DNA of 12,554 nt, taken from positions 1 through 12,554 of the forward strand of contig JAUWYD010000009.1 of the NCBI GenBank assembly GCA_030616025.1. The letters are read 5' to 3'. The translations under genes and the position numbers were made by a program. The notes under the pieces were generated by a model. The model had not been told where the DNA came from, ran no database searches, and saw only the letters and a list, made by a program, of their open reading frames with translations. Of the stretch, positions 5,822-12,554 are shown in pieces. The DNA comes from Chloroflexota bacterium. GTDB lineage: Bacteria; Chloroflexota; Anaerolineae; UBA7937; B3-Chlor. The first letter of the stretch is position 1. Each line of letters opens with the position of its first letter.

Positions 5822-6265
5822 CTAGGCCTCCTCCCTGGGCATCTCCATCCTGGGTCGGCGTCGCCTGCGCCGTGCCACCTTCAGCCGTACCCTGGAACGC
5901 CGCAAGGCTGCCTGCAAACGAGCCATGTCCAGACCTTCCGGCCTATCTCGATATCGTCTCTCCGCTCGTTCCCTGGCCTCCTCAGACCTTGCCAAATCTA
6001 TCTCATCCGCCTGTTCCGCCACATCGGCCATCACGATGACTCTGTTGCCCAGCACCTCAAGAAATCCACCGTGGACGGCGAATGACTCCTCCTCCTCCCC
6101 CTTCCTCAGCCTCAACTCCCCTATACCCAGTGCTGTGAGCAAAGGAGTATGTTTTGGAAGAATGCCCAGTTCGCCATCAGCGCCAGGCGCAATCACCATG
6201 TCCACGCCCTCGTCTGAATAGACGACCCGTTCCGGGCTCACCAGCTCAAATCGCAGCTTCGCCAT
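5822..6265 (-). CDS. atpC: ATP synthase F1 epsilon subunit
   Basis: A 147-residue epsilon subunit, part of the rotating central stalk, which couples gamma to the c-ring and can inhibit ATP hydrolysis. The N-terminal beta-sandwich (1 to about 85) begins 'MAKLRFELVSPERVVYSDE' and contains 'GELGILPKHTPLLTALGIGE' and 'FAVHGGFLEV', all family hallmarks. A charged helical hairpin follows (about 88-130), and then an unusual basic tail with six consecutive Arg (132-137) ending in PREEA, about 10 residues longer than common epsilons. The ATG follows the atpD stop by 11 bp with GAGGG upstream inside the end of atpD. The two-helix C-terminal domain is present, so autoinhibition is possible in principle, but I see no clear ATP-binding motif of the kind known in some Bacillus epsilons. 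Confidence 0.95.
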   Translation of the reverse strand: MAKLRFELVSPERVVYSDEGVDMVIAPGADGELGILPKHTPLLTALGIGELRLRKGEEEESFAVHGGFLEVLGNRVIVMADVAEQADEIDLARSEEARERAERRYRDRPEGLDMARLQAALRRSRVRLKVARRRRRRPRMEMPREEA

Positions 6266-6276
6266 CCACTCTGCCC

Positions 6277-7728
6277 TCAGTCTGATCCGCCCTCTTCCTC
6301 AGGTTCTTCGCGCATCGGGCCCTCCGACCCAGCCGCCATCGTCCGAGCCTTCTCCACAGCCTCGTCTATCCTCCCCACCATGAAGAAAGCTCCCTCCGGC
6401 AAGTCGTCGTGCTTCCCTTCCAGAATCTCCCTGAATCCTCGCACCGTCTCCTTGATAGGCACGTACGCGCCCTCTCGACCTGTGAAGGCCTCCGCTACAA
6501 ACATCGGCTGTGACAGGAACCGCTGGATCTTCCGCGCCCGGGCTACCGTCAGCTTGTCCTCTTCGCTCAATTCCTCCACACCCAATATCGCGATCACGTC
6601 GCTCAAATCCTTGTACCGCTGCAGTGTCCGCTGTACCTCCCGCGCCACCTGGTAATGCTCCTTCCCAACCATGTTCGGATCCAATATCCGCGATGTCGAC
6701 GCAAGTGGATCCACAGCCGGGTACAGCCCCTGCTCCGCAATGGAACGCTCCAGAGCTATCGTCGCATCCAGGTGCGCAAACGTCGCCACAGGCGCCGGGT
6801 CTGAGTAATCATCCGCCGGCACGAACACCGCCTGCAAAGACGTGATGGAGCCCCGCTTCGTAGACGTGATCCTCTCCTGCAACTCACCCATTTCCGTCCC
6901 CAGCGTGGGTTGATATCCCACCGCACTGGGCATCCGCCCCATCAAGGCCGATACCTCAGACCCTGACATCACGAACCGGAAGATGTTGTCTATGAACAAA
7001 AGGACATCCATCCCCTCGTCGCGGAAGTTCTCGCAAATCGTCAGTCCGGACAGCCCGACGCGGAGTCGCACTCCCGGTGGCTCATTCATCTGACCGAACA
7101 CCAAGGCCACCTTGTCCAGAACCCCAGACTCCTGCAACTCATACCACAGGTCATTCCCTTCGCGAGAGCGCTCACCGATGCCGCAGAACACAGATACGCC
7201 GCCGTGTTCTGTAGCGATGGTGTGGATCAGCTCCATGATAACCACGGTCTTGCCCACACCGGCTCCGCCGAAGACCCCTGTCTTGCCCCCCTTGGTGAAC
7301 GGAGCCACTAGGTCGATCACCTTCAGGCCGGTCTCGAAAACCTCTGTGCTAGTGCTTTGCTCCTCGAAGGTCGGCGGTGGCTGGTGGATAGGCCGCCATT
7401 CATCAGCCTCGACGGGACCACGGCGATCAATGGCCTCACCCAGAACGTTGAGCAGACGGCCCAAAGTGGCGTTCCCTATAGGGACCATTATCGGCGATCC
7501 GGTCCCGATGGCATCCATCCCTCGCCGCAAACCATCGGTAGAGTCCATGGCCAGGCAGCGCACCCAGTCATCACCTAGGTGCTTCTGCACCTCCAATACC
7601 AGCTTCCCGTCATCGTCGCGCGGAATCTCCACCGCGTCGTATATCTCAGGAAGTTGCTCGGGGGGAAACTCGATGTCCACCACGGGTCCAATCACCTGTA
7701 CTACTTTCCCGTGCACCTTCTCTGCCAT
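6277..7728 (-). CDS. atpD: ATP synthase F1 beta subunit (catalytic)
   Basis: A 483-residue catalytic subunit. The N-terminal beta-barrel starts 'GKVVQVIGPVVDIEFPPEQL' (residues 7-26). The nucleotide-binding domain has Walker A GGAGVGKT (154-161), catalytic Glu E186 in 'GIGERSREGND', Walker B 'DVLLFIDNIFRF' (241-252) and 'SALMGRMPSAVGYQPTLGTE' (260-279). The lever region reads EELSEED (385-391), a conservative D-to-E change in the canonical DELSEED. Several positions differ from common betas, such as 'GLTICENF' instead of 'GLTMAEYF' and 'RFVMSGSEVS'. 'GELQERITSTKRGSI', 'DDYSDP' and 'ATIALERSIA' resemble Chloroflexus beta as I recall it. The C-terminus is an acidic tail. The ATG has AGGAGG 11 nt upstream and lies 61 bp after atpG. 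All catalytic residues I can check are intact, so it should be functional. Confidence 0.98.
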   Translation of the reverse strand: MAEKVHGKVVQVIGPVVDIEFPPEQLPEIYDAVEIPRDDDGKLVLEVQKHLGDDWVRCLAMDSTDGLRRGMDAIGTGSPIMVPIGNATLGRLLNVLGEAIDRRGPVEADEWRPIHQPPPTFEEQSTSTEVFETGLKVIDLVAPFTKGGKTGVFGGAGVGKTVVIMELIHTIATEHGGVSVFCGIGERSREGNDLWYELQESGVLDKVALVFGQMNEPPGVRLRVGLSGLTICENFRDEGMDVLLFIDNIFRFVMSGSEVSALMGRMPSAVGYQPTLGTEMGELQERITSTKRGSITSLQAVFVPADDYSDPAPVATFAHLDATIALERSIAEQGLYPAVDPLASTSRILDPNMVGKEHYQVAREVQRTLQRYKDLSDVIAILGVEELSEEDKLTVARARKIQRFLSQPMFVAEAFTGREGAYVPIKETVRGFREILEGKHDDLPEGAFFMVGRIDEAVEKARTMAAGSEGPMREEPEEEGGSD

Positions 7729-7789
7729 CAGTATCTCATCCTCCTAGCAATAGAACTCGTCTCATCATCTCGGCTCTTCCGCCAGCGTC

Positions 7790-8668
7790 CTATCCAGCCA
7801 TTGCTCGCGCCTTGGACAAAGCTTCCGCGCCTCCAGCGATGTCCAGCAACTCCTTGGTGATAGCTTCCTGGCGAGCCCGGTTGTAGGTCAGGGTCAAGTC
7901 ATCCGCCAGGGCTTCGGCGTTCTCGGTCGCCGCACGCATAGCCACCATCCGCGCCGAATGTTCGCTGGCCTGAGCATCCAGGATGGCTTGATAGATCTGC
8001 AACACGGTGAACCCCTCCAAAACCTCACCCAAGACCGTTTCAGGGTCCGGCTCGATGGTGTATGGCATGGGCCGAATCCCCTCAGGGGCCGCCGGTTCGA
8101 TGGGCATCAACTGCCGAGTGACCGGACGCTGAACCATGGTATTGACAAAGTGCGCATAGATCAGACATATCTGATCGAAGGTTCCGCCTAGAAACTCATC
8201 AATGACCAAGCGTGCGATAGGGGTTATCTCCGTCAATGGAGGCAGGTCGGGCACACCCGAGAAATCAGCATAGATATCGGCCCCGAAACGGATCATGAAA
8301 TCGGAGCCCTTCCGTCCGACGCTGATGATTCGTACAGGAGTCGTCTGGCGAGTAATGAAGCCAACCGCCTCGCGTATGACATTAGTGGGGAGGCCGCCGC
8401 ACAGTCCTCGATCTGGCGTGATCAGAAGTAGGCCGGTGTTTCTCACGGTACGTTCTTCCAGCAAAGGATGCAGGACCTTTCCCGCCGCCGGCTGGCTGGC
8501 GAGATATGTCAGGATCTCCCAGGCCCTCTCGGCGTACGCGCGAGAGGCCAAGGTCCGCTCCTGAGCCCGCCTCTTTTTGGAGGCGGATACCGCTTCCATC
8601 GCCCGCGTGACCTGACCGATATTTGTCACGCTGCGAATACGTCTCTGTATTTCGCGTGCTGTAGCCAA
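7790..8668 (-). CDS. atpG: ATP synthase F1 gamma subunit
   Basis: A 292-residue gamma subunit, the central rotor shaft. The N-terminal helix 'REIQRRIRSVTNIGQVTRAM' (residues 5-24) and the C-terminal helix 'ATENAEALADDLTLTYNRAR' (247-266) form the coiled coil that penetrates the alpha3-beta3 ring. Between them is the Rossmann-like domain with the family motif 'TPDRGLCGGLPTN' (84-96). The start is TTG at 8668, supported by GAGGA with a 6-nt spacer and by an initial 'MATAREIQRRI' matching the family N-terminus. It follows atpA after an 85-bp gap, longer than most gaps in this operon, and precedes atpD by 61 bp. No redox-regulation insertion of the chloroplast type is visible after DRGLCGG. Confidence 0.97.
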   Translation of the reverse strand: MATAREIQRRIRSVTNIGQVTRAMEAVSASKKRRAQERTLASRAYAERAWEILTYLASQPAAGKVLHPLLEERTVRNTGLLLITPDRGLCGGLPTNVIREAVGFITRQTTPVRIISVGRKGSDFMIRFGADIYADFSGVPDLPPLTEITPIARLVIDEFLGGTFDQICLIYAHFVNTMVQRPVTRQLMPIEPAAPEGIRPMPYTIEPDPETVLGEVLEGFTVLQIYQAILDAQASEHSARMVAMRAATENAEALADDLTLTYNRARQEAITKELLDIAGGAEALSKARAMAG

Positions 8669-8753
8669 AGCAATTCCTCGCTAACTGACTATTGTCTTCA
8701 TTCGGAAACTCGACCCGACCGAACCACCGTCCAGGCGCTGCAGTCCCCAGCCC

Positions 8754-10262
8754 CTACGATACAGATTCCTTGTATTCCAGAATCATCTCACGAAGCTTGT
8801 TCTCGGTTTCCTCATCCAGCTGTTCTGTCTCCATGATCCGACCGCCAATCTCCGGATGCACCGAATCCATGAAGCGAAGGATCCCGTCTACCCAGTCCCT
8901 CATCTCGTCAATAGCAACATCATCCGCATAGTCGTGCGTGACTGCGTAGATGAGCATGACCTGATGATCCAGTGGGACCGGCTCATACTGTGGCTGCTTC
9001 AGGACCTCGGTCAACCGCTGGCCTCGCTCCAACTGATCCCTGGTAGCCTTGTCCAGGTCAGACCCGAACTGGGCAAAAGCGGCCAATTCGCGGAACTGAG
9101 CAAGCTCCAGCCGCAACTTGCCGGCCACGTCTTTCATGGCCTTGGTCTGCGCCTTGCCCCCTACCCGAGAGACGGAGAGTCCCACGTTGATTGCAGGCCG
9201 AATGCCAGCATAGAAGAGGTCGCCCTCCAGGAAGAGCTGTCCATCGGTGATGGAGATGACATTGGTGGGAATATAGGTGGTGATGTCGCCCAACTGGGTT
9301 TCAATGATGGGCAAAGCCGTCAGGCTACCGCCCCCAAAATCGGGGTGCATCTTCGCCGATCTCTCCAGCAGTCGGGAATGGAGGTAGAAGACGTCGCCAG
9401 GATACGCCTCTCGCCCGGGGGGACGGCGCAAGAGGAGCGAAACCTGGCGATAGGCCCAGGCGTGTTTGGTCAGATCATCGTAGATAATCAAGGCATCCTT
9501 GCCCTGCTCCATGAACTCCTCACCCATGGCGCAGCCCGCATAGGGCGCAATGTACTGCAGCGAGGCCGGCTCCGACGCCGAGGCTACCACTACCACAGTG
9601 TGATCCATGGCCTCAAACCGCTCCAACGTCGCCACCACCTGCGCCACGTTCGCCCGTCTCTGGCCTATGGCCACATAAATGCAGATCAGGTGCTTGTCCT
9701 TCTGATTGATTATAGTATCGATAGCCAGCGCCGTCTTGCCCGTCTGACGATCGCCGATAATGAGTTCCCGTTGCCCGCGCCCGATCGGGAACATGGAATC
9801 AATGGCTTTGATGCCGGTCTGAACAGGCCGGTTCACCGCCTCCCGAACCGTCACGTTGGGCGCGATCCTCTCTATGGGACGAAAGGCATCGGATTCGAAG
9901 GGCGCCTTGCCGTCAATAGGCATCCCCAGGGCGTTCACCACCCGTCCTACGAGGGCATCCCCTACAGGCACTTCGACGATGCGGCCAGTTACGCGCACCT
10001 CATCGCCTTCCTCGATATCAGTGTAGTCTCCCAGGATGATGATACCAACCTGATCCTCCTCCAGGTTCAGAACCATCCCCAACACGCCGGTCTTCGTGAA
10101 CTCGACCAACTCACTGGCCATCACCGTCGCCAATCCGGTAGCTCTGGCGATGCCATCACCCACCTCGACCACTGTGCCTACATCTACGGCTCTTAGGGGA
10201 GCCTCGAAAATCTCGATTTGCCGCCTGAGAGCAGCGGCAACATCATCAACTGGTGAGGCCAT
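8754..10262 (-). CDS. atpA: ATP synthase F1 alpha subunit (regulatory nucleotide-binding)
   Basis: A 502-residue alpha subunit forming the non-catalytic sites of the alpha3-beta3 hexamer and supplying the arginine finger. Motifs: 'VGTVVEVGDGIARATGLATV' in the N-terminal barrel (28-47), Walker A GDRQTGKT (170-177), 'YVAIGQRRANVAQVVATLE' (196-214), 'KDALIIYDDLTKHAWAYRQV' (255-274), 'HSRLLERSAK' (295-304) and arginine-finger R366 in 'SVSRVGGKAQ'. I chose the ATG at 10262, which has GGAGG with a 5-nt spacer and gives the normal family length, over a longer frame starting at 10337. The N-terminal segment 'MASPVDDVAAALRRQIEIFE' is the region that in other enzymes contacts the delta N-terminal domain. 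That domain is missing here, so this contact deserves attention. The 144-bp gap upstream is unusual for an atpH-atpA junction. Confidence 0.98.
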   Translation of the reverse strand: MASPVDDVAAALRRQIEIFEAPLRAVDVGTVVEVGDGIARATGLATVMASELVEFTKTGVLGMVLNLEEDQVGIIILGDYTDIEEGDEVRVTGRIVEVPVGDALVGRVVNALGMPIDGKAPFESDAFRPIERIAPNVTVREAVNRPVQTGIKAIDSMFPIGRGQRELIIGDRQTGKTALAIDTIINQKDKHLICIYVAIGQRRANVAQVVATLERFEAMDHTVVVVASASEPASLQYIAPYAGCAMGEEFMEQGKDALIIYDDLTKHAWAYRQVSLLLRRPPGREAYPGDVFYLHSRLLERSAKMHPDFGGGSLTALPIIETQLGDITTYIPTNVISITDGQLFLEGDLFYAGIRPAINVGLSVSRVGGKAQTKAMKDVAGKLRLELAQFRELAAFAQFGSDLDKATRDQLERGQRLTEVLKQPQYEPVPLDHQVMLIYAVTHDYADDVAIDEMRDWVDGILRFMDSVHPEIGGRIMETEQLDEETENKLREMILEYKESVS

Positions 10263-10405
10263 TAGCACCTCCTCGCTTCCCTGCCATAGTTCTCGACATA
10301 ATATGGGAGTGCACTTCTGACTGTCCGCAACGGCCAATAGGCAGCCCCGGTCACGCCATAAGTGCTTGCTGGACTCTACACTGTAGTGCCGCTGGACAGT
10401 TGCGG
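10263..10405 (-). promoter_or_regulatory. atpH-atpA spacer with inverted repeats and possible internal promoter
   Basis: ACTGTCC (10320-10326) can pair with GGACAGT (10394-10400), and the overlapping CCGCAAC (10325-10331) with GTTGCGG (10399-10405), so two exclusive 7-bp pairings bracket the spacer. An odd palindrome CTACACTGTAG lies at 10376-10386. On the minus strand CGGACA (10327-10322), an 18-bp spacer and TATTAT (10303-10298) form a plausible promoter, with a predicted start about 30 nt before the atpA ATG. The repeats are seen; promoter function is only a possibility. I find no missing delta domain encoded here. Confidence 0.3.
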
Positions 10406-10660
10406 TTACCGCCGCGGCTCCAAGGTCTGTGCGAGGGCGTCTAGCTTGCCCTTCACGCTGCCATCTATGACTTGATCGCCTGCGCGGATCACGATGCCCC
10501 CCAGGAGCGAAGGCTCAACTCCAAAACGGAGGTCCAAGCCCTGATTGAATCGAGCTTCCAGGTTCTGGCGGAGAGCCGACTGCTCTTCCTCAGTCAGAAG
10601 AACAGCGCTGCTTACCCTGACCGTCAGGTTCGAAGCTGCGGGTTTCTTGTCTTTGCTCAC
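10406..10660 (-). CDS. atpH: Short ATP synthase delta subunit (C-terminal OSCP domain only)
   Basis: An 84-residue protein matching the C-terminal part of the delta/OSCP subunit: 'LTVRVSSAVLLTEEEQSALR' (12-31), then 'RFGVEPSLLGGIVIRAGDQV' (45-64) and 'IDGSVKGKLDAL' (65-76), the family signature. A usual delta is about 175-185 residues, with an N-terminal six-helix domain that caps the alpha3-beta3 ring. That whole domain (about 100 residues) is absent, replaced by a charged leader 'MSKDKKPAAS'. The GTG start overlaps the atpF stop as GTGA, so it is tightly coupled and no upstream in-frame extension is plausible. No spacer in the operon is long enough for the lost domain. It may be a natural minimal delta that still binds the b dimer, with the other domain elsewhere in the genome or functionally replaced. 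A deletion that decayed the gene is less likely, as the remaining domain is well conserved. Confidence 0.85.
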   Translation of the reverse strand: MSKDKKPAASNLTVRVSSAVLLTEEEQSALRQNLEARFNQGLDLRFGVEPSLLGGIVIRAGDQVIDGSVKGKLDALAQTLEPRR

Positions 10661-11151
10661 CCCAGATCACCTACCTCAGCAATGAACTCTTGAATCAAAC
10701 GCCGATGAGCCTTCTCATCCAGAGACTCGCCAACCACCTTACCAGCGGCCGCGAGAGCCAACTCTGCAATTTGGTCCTGGGCCCCGATCAAGGTTTGACG
10801 TCGCAGAACCTCCATCTCATCCTGAGTCTTGCTGACCGTCTCCTGGGCCTCCGCTCGTGCCTTGGTCAGGATGTCCTCCCTCATTTTCTCGGCTTGCTCT
10901 GTGGCCTGAGCCAGGATGGAGCGGCGCTCCTCCCTTGCCTCCTCAAGCTGCTTCTCATATTCCTGCCTGGCTGCCTCTGCCTTGCTCCTTGCCGCCTCAG
11001 CCTCTTCCAGGTCGGTCTTGATCTTTTCGGTACGCCTGTCGAGCATCGCAACTATCGGCTTGTAGAGGAACATCCGCAAGATGACGAGTAGCAAAATGAA
11101 GTTAACGATCTGGGAGATCAGATATCCCAGGTTGATTCCCAACCCTTCCAA
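10657..11151 (-). CDS. atpF: ATP synthase Fo b subunit (peripheral stalk)
   Basis: A 164-residue b subunit. The N-terminal membrane helix (about 8-30) contains 'LISQIVNFILLLVILRMFLY', with 'KPIVAMLDRRTEKIKTDLEE' marking the exit from the membrane as in typical b subunits. A long charged coiled coil (about 40-125) rich in Glu, Ala, Arg and Lys follows, then a C-terminal 'AAGKVVGESLDEKAHRRLIQ' region that normally contacts delta. The start is TTG at 11151 with GGAGG and a 7-nt spacer. The stop TGA overlaps the atpH GTG, so b and the short delta are translationally coupled. Only one b gene is present here, so a homodimeric stalk is expected. It follows atpE after 79 bp. Confidence 0.96.
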   Translation of the reverse strand: MEGLGINLGYLISQIVNFILLLVILRMFLYKPIVAMLDRRTEKIKTDLEEAEAARSKAEAARQEYEKQLEEAREERRSILAQATEQAEKMREDILTKARAEAQETVSKTQDEMEVLRRQTLIGAQDQIAELALAAAGKVVGESLDEKAHRRLIQEFIAEVGDLG

Positions 11152-11230
11152 GAGTACGCCTCCTTTCCATCATCGTCGCAGCCATTGAGTCGAGTGCGAC
11201 GAATACACGACTGCGCACCGACGACTTCTC

Positions 11231-11455
11231 CTAGACGAACTTCAGGATCAAGGCGACGACCAAAGCGTAGATAGCAATGGCCTCCGCAAACACGATGCCC
11301 AGGATCATGTTCGTCTGGATTTGCGGTGTCGCCTCTGGATTACGCCCGATGGCGTGCATCGCTCCTGAGACCAAGAGCCCAACACCAATGCCGGGACCAA
11401 GTGCCCCTAACCCTATAGCCAGGCCGGCTGCCAATGTTGTGAGATCTGCCTCCAT
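11231..11455 (-). CDS. atpE: ATP synthase Fo c subunit (rotor ring)
   Basis: A 74-residue hairpin of two membrane helices. Helix 1 (about 6-33) has the Gly-rich packing motif 'GLGALGPGIGVG' (15-26). The polar loop 'RNPEATPQ' (38-45) contacts the central stalk. Helix 2 (about 50-72) has the ion-binding carboxylate E58 in 'IVFAEAIAIYALV'. The position equivalent to the sodium-liganding Gln of Ilyobacter-type rings is V25 and the residue after E58 is Ala rather than Ser, which points to proton rather than sodium coupling (inference from known c-ring structures). The ATG has AGGAGG with an 8-nt spacer, fitting the high synthesis rate a ring subunit needs. The 79-bp spacer before atpF holds a small inverted repeat (GTGCG 11194-11198 and CGCAC 11214-11218). 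Confidence 0.97.
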   Translation of the reverse strand: MEADLTTLAAGLAIGLGALGPGIGVGLLVSGAMHAIGRNPEATPQIQTNMILGIVFAEAIAIYALVVALILKFV

Positions 11456-11509
11456 CTGTCAATCCTCCTAATTCAGTTCTGAGATTGTGCCTTGAAACCG
11501 CAAGTGAAT

Positions 11510-12502
11510 CTACTCCTCACTTTCCGGTCCGTGACCCAAAGTAGCCATGTGCATAAAGATCAGGGTCAGAAAGGCGAAAACAAAAGCCTGCATGAACCCT
11601 ACGAAAATCTCTAGACCAAGGAAAGGTACTGAGACGAGGTACGGTACGATGAAAGCCATGACAGCAAGCAACACCTCGCCAGCAAACACGTTGCCGAAAA
11701 GTCGGAAGGAGAACGAGACGATCTTGGCCAACTCGCTAACAGTCTCCAAGAGGCCGACTATCATGTCGATGGGCCCCATCGGCCCCCTCAGGTTCACGAA
11801 CTTGCTGAAGTACCGCAGACCCTGGGCCTGAACCCCCACCACCTGGGTCATGACCACGGAGATCAGGGCGAGAGCCAACGGTGTGTTCAAATCGGTGGCC
11901 GCTGAGCGCAGAAAGGAGAAGACGGTCCATCCGGTCTCGTGCTCACCAACCTCACCTGGCTGGAGCAACCCAATGTTGAACCCCAGGATAGAGACTTCTT
12001 GCAGTTGGTTACCTCCGTGATCAGCCTCATGTACCAGCCCCACACTGGCGAAGCCAGGGAGGATGCCCATCCAGTTGGAGACCAGCAGGAAGATGAATAT
12101 AGTGGCCACCAAAGGGAAGAATTGTCTTCCTCTGCTCCCAGCCACTGACTCGACCAGATTCAGCAGCACTTCCAAGCCCCACTCCACCAGATTCTGCAGG
12201 CCCGTGGGGACGACTTTCAAGTTGCGGGTAGCAAAGACAGATCCCACAATGAGAATCAGCATCGTTAACCAGGTGGCCAGCAAGGTGTTGGTGACTGAGA
12301 ACCCGACGACGGGCAAAGTCAGAATGGGCTCTGCGGGGAGAGCGATTTCTGGCAGAGCCACAGGAAACTTCGTTGCCATGAAACCTAGGACCGCTACCAG
12401 GATGATCAGACCCAGACAACCTGTGCGAGTGATGCACCCCGATGCGCACCCCTCTTCACCACCCCCCATGACATCGTCCATCACATCCTGCATAACTTCC
12501 AT
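11510..12502 (-). CDS. atpB: ATP synthase Fo a subunit (proton channel)
   Basis: A 330-residue a subunit, longer than E. coli's 271. After a hydrophilic, Met- and acid-rich N-terminus (1-28, 'MEVMQDVMDDVMGGGEEG') with Cys at 19, 23 and 29, the first membrane helix is about 29-43. A Pro-rich segment 'PVALPEIALPAEPILTLP' follows. 'ATRNLKVVPTGLQNLVEW' (91-108) and 'SNWMGILPGFASVG' (142-155) are family motifs. The essential channel Arg is R267 in 'IVSFSFRLFGNVFAGEVLL', and Q304 in 'GFMQAFVFAFL' corresponds to the conserved Gln of the last helix. The 157-190 loop is a hydrophilic region with several His and Glu. The ATG has AGGAGGT with a 5-nt spacer (12514-12508), an ideal Shine-Dalgarno site. 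It is the first gene of the operon visible here; no atpI is visible in the remaining 52 bases, and its promoter is outside the window. Confidence 0.97.
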   Translation of the reverse strand: MEVMQDVMDDVMGGGEEGCASGCITRTGCLGLIILVAVLGFMATKFPVALPEIALPAEPILTLPVVGFSVTNTLLATWLTMLILIVGSVFATRNLKVVPTGLQNLVEWGLEVLLNLVESVAGSRGRQFFPLVATIFIFLLVSNWMGILPGFASVGLVHEADHGGNQLQEVSILGFNIGLLQPGEVGEHETGWTVFSFLRSAATDLNTPLALALISVVMTQVVGVQAQGLRYFSKFVNLRGPMGPIDMIVGLLETVSELAKIVSFSFRLFGNVFAGEVLLAVMAFIVPYLVSVPFLGLEIFVGFMQAFVFAFLTLIFMHMATLGHGPESEE

Positions 12503-12554
12503 AGTCTACCTCCTCAGTCCTTTCCGTGGACGGGCTGTTCTGAATCCCCTTTCA

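Noticed and set aside
8856..10196. A 446-codon open frame on the plus strand
   Set aside because: It lies antisense to atpA, whose protein is unmistakable. The translation has no family motifs and is rich in His, Arg and Gln as expected from an antisense frame of a GC-rich gene.
10263..10337. A 25-codon N-terminal extension of atpA
   Set aside because: It would begin at a TTG with no clear ribosome binding site, shows no family similarity, and the downstream ATG has GGAGG at ideal spacing and gives the normal subunit length.

Overview
The window carries genes on the minus strand only, so transcription runs from high to low coordinates. It looks like a chromosomal segment of a rod-shaped member of the Chloroflexota or a close relative. 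This rests on ATP synthase sequence style as I remember it: beta has 'GTEMGELQERITSTKRGSI', 'DDYSDPAP' and 'ATIALERSIAEQ', and subunit a has 'ATRNLKVVPTGLQN' and an RLFGNVFAGEVLL core. Initiation with GTG and TTG is frequent and Shine-Dalgarno sites are strong. I could not run a database search, so the lineage is an inference.

Right part (12502 to 5822): a complete F1Fo ATP synthase operon in the classical order atpB-E-F-H-A-G-D-C, encoding subunits a, c, b, delta, alpha, gamma, beta and epsilon. The c subunit has features of a proton rather than a sodium rotor. The delta gene is unusual: it encodes only about 84 residues, equivalent to the C-terminal OSCP domain, and is coupled by a GTGA overlap to atpF. 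A 144-bp gap with inverted repeats and a possible internal promoter separates it from atpA. An mreB-like actin homologue (5773 to 4769) follows atpC after 48 bp with no terminator in between. Its phosphate-2 loop Asp is replaced by Asn.

Middle (4768 to 4271): about 500 bp without a confident gene. It contains three imperfect 24-bp tandem repeats that encode octapeptide repeats, and a doubtful small ORF whose stop overlaps the next start as ATGA.

Left part (4270 to 1): a YIP1-family membrane protein, an AbrB/SpoVT-type regulator, a MacA/HlyD-like membrane fusion protein, a MacB-type ATPase and the start of a MacB-type permease cut by the window edge. Apart from the AbrB gene this is the gene content of the Bacillus yknWXYZ exporter, which suggests an envelope or peptide-toxin defence exporter in a cell without a classical TolC route. 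A near-consensus sigma-70 promoter with an operator-like dyad precedes abrB. The 176-bp abrB-MFP spacer holds nested inverted repeats, one 10 bp long and perfect, whose arms can pair in alternative ways, which suggests regulation between the regulator and the exporter genes.
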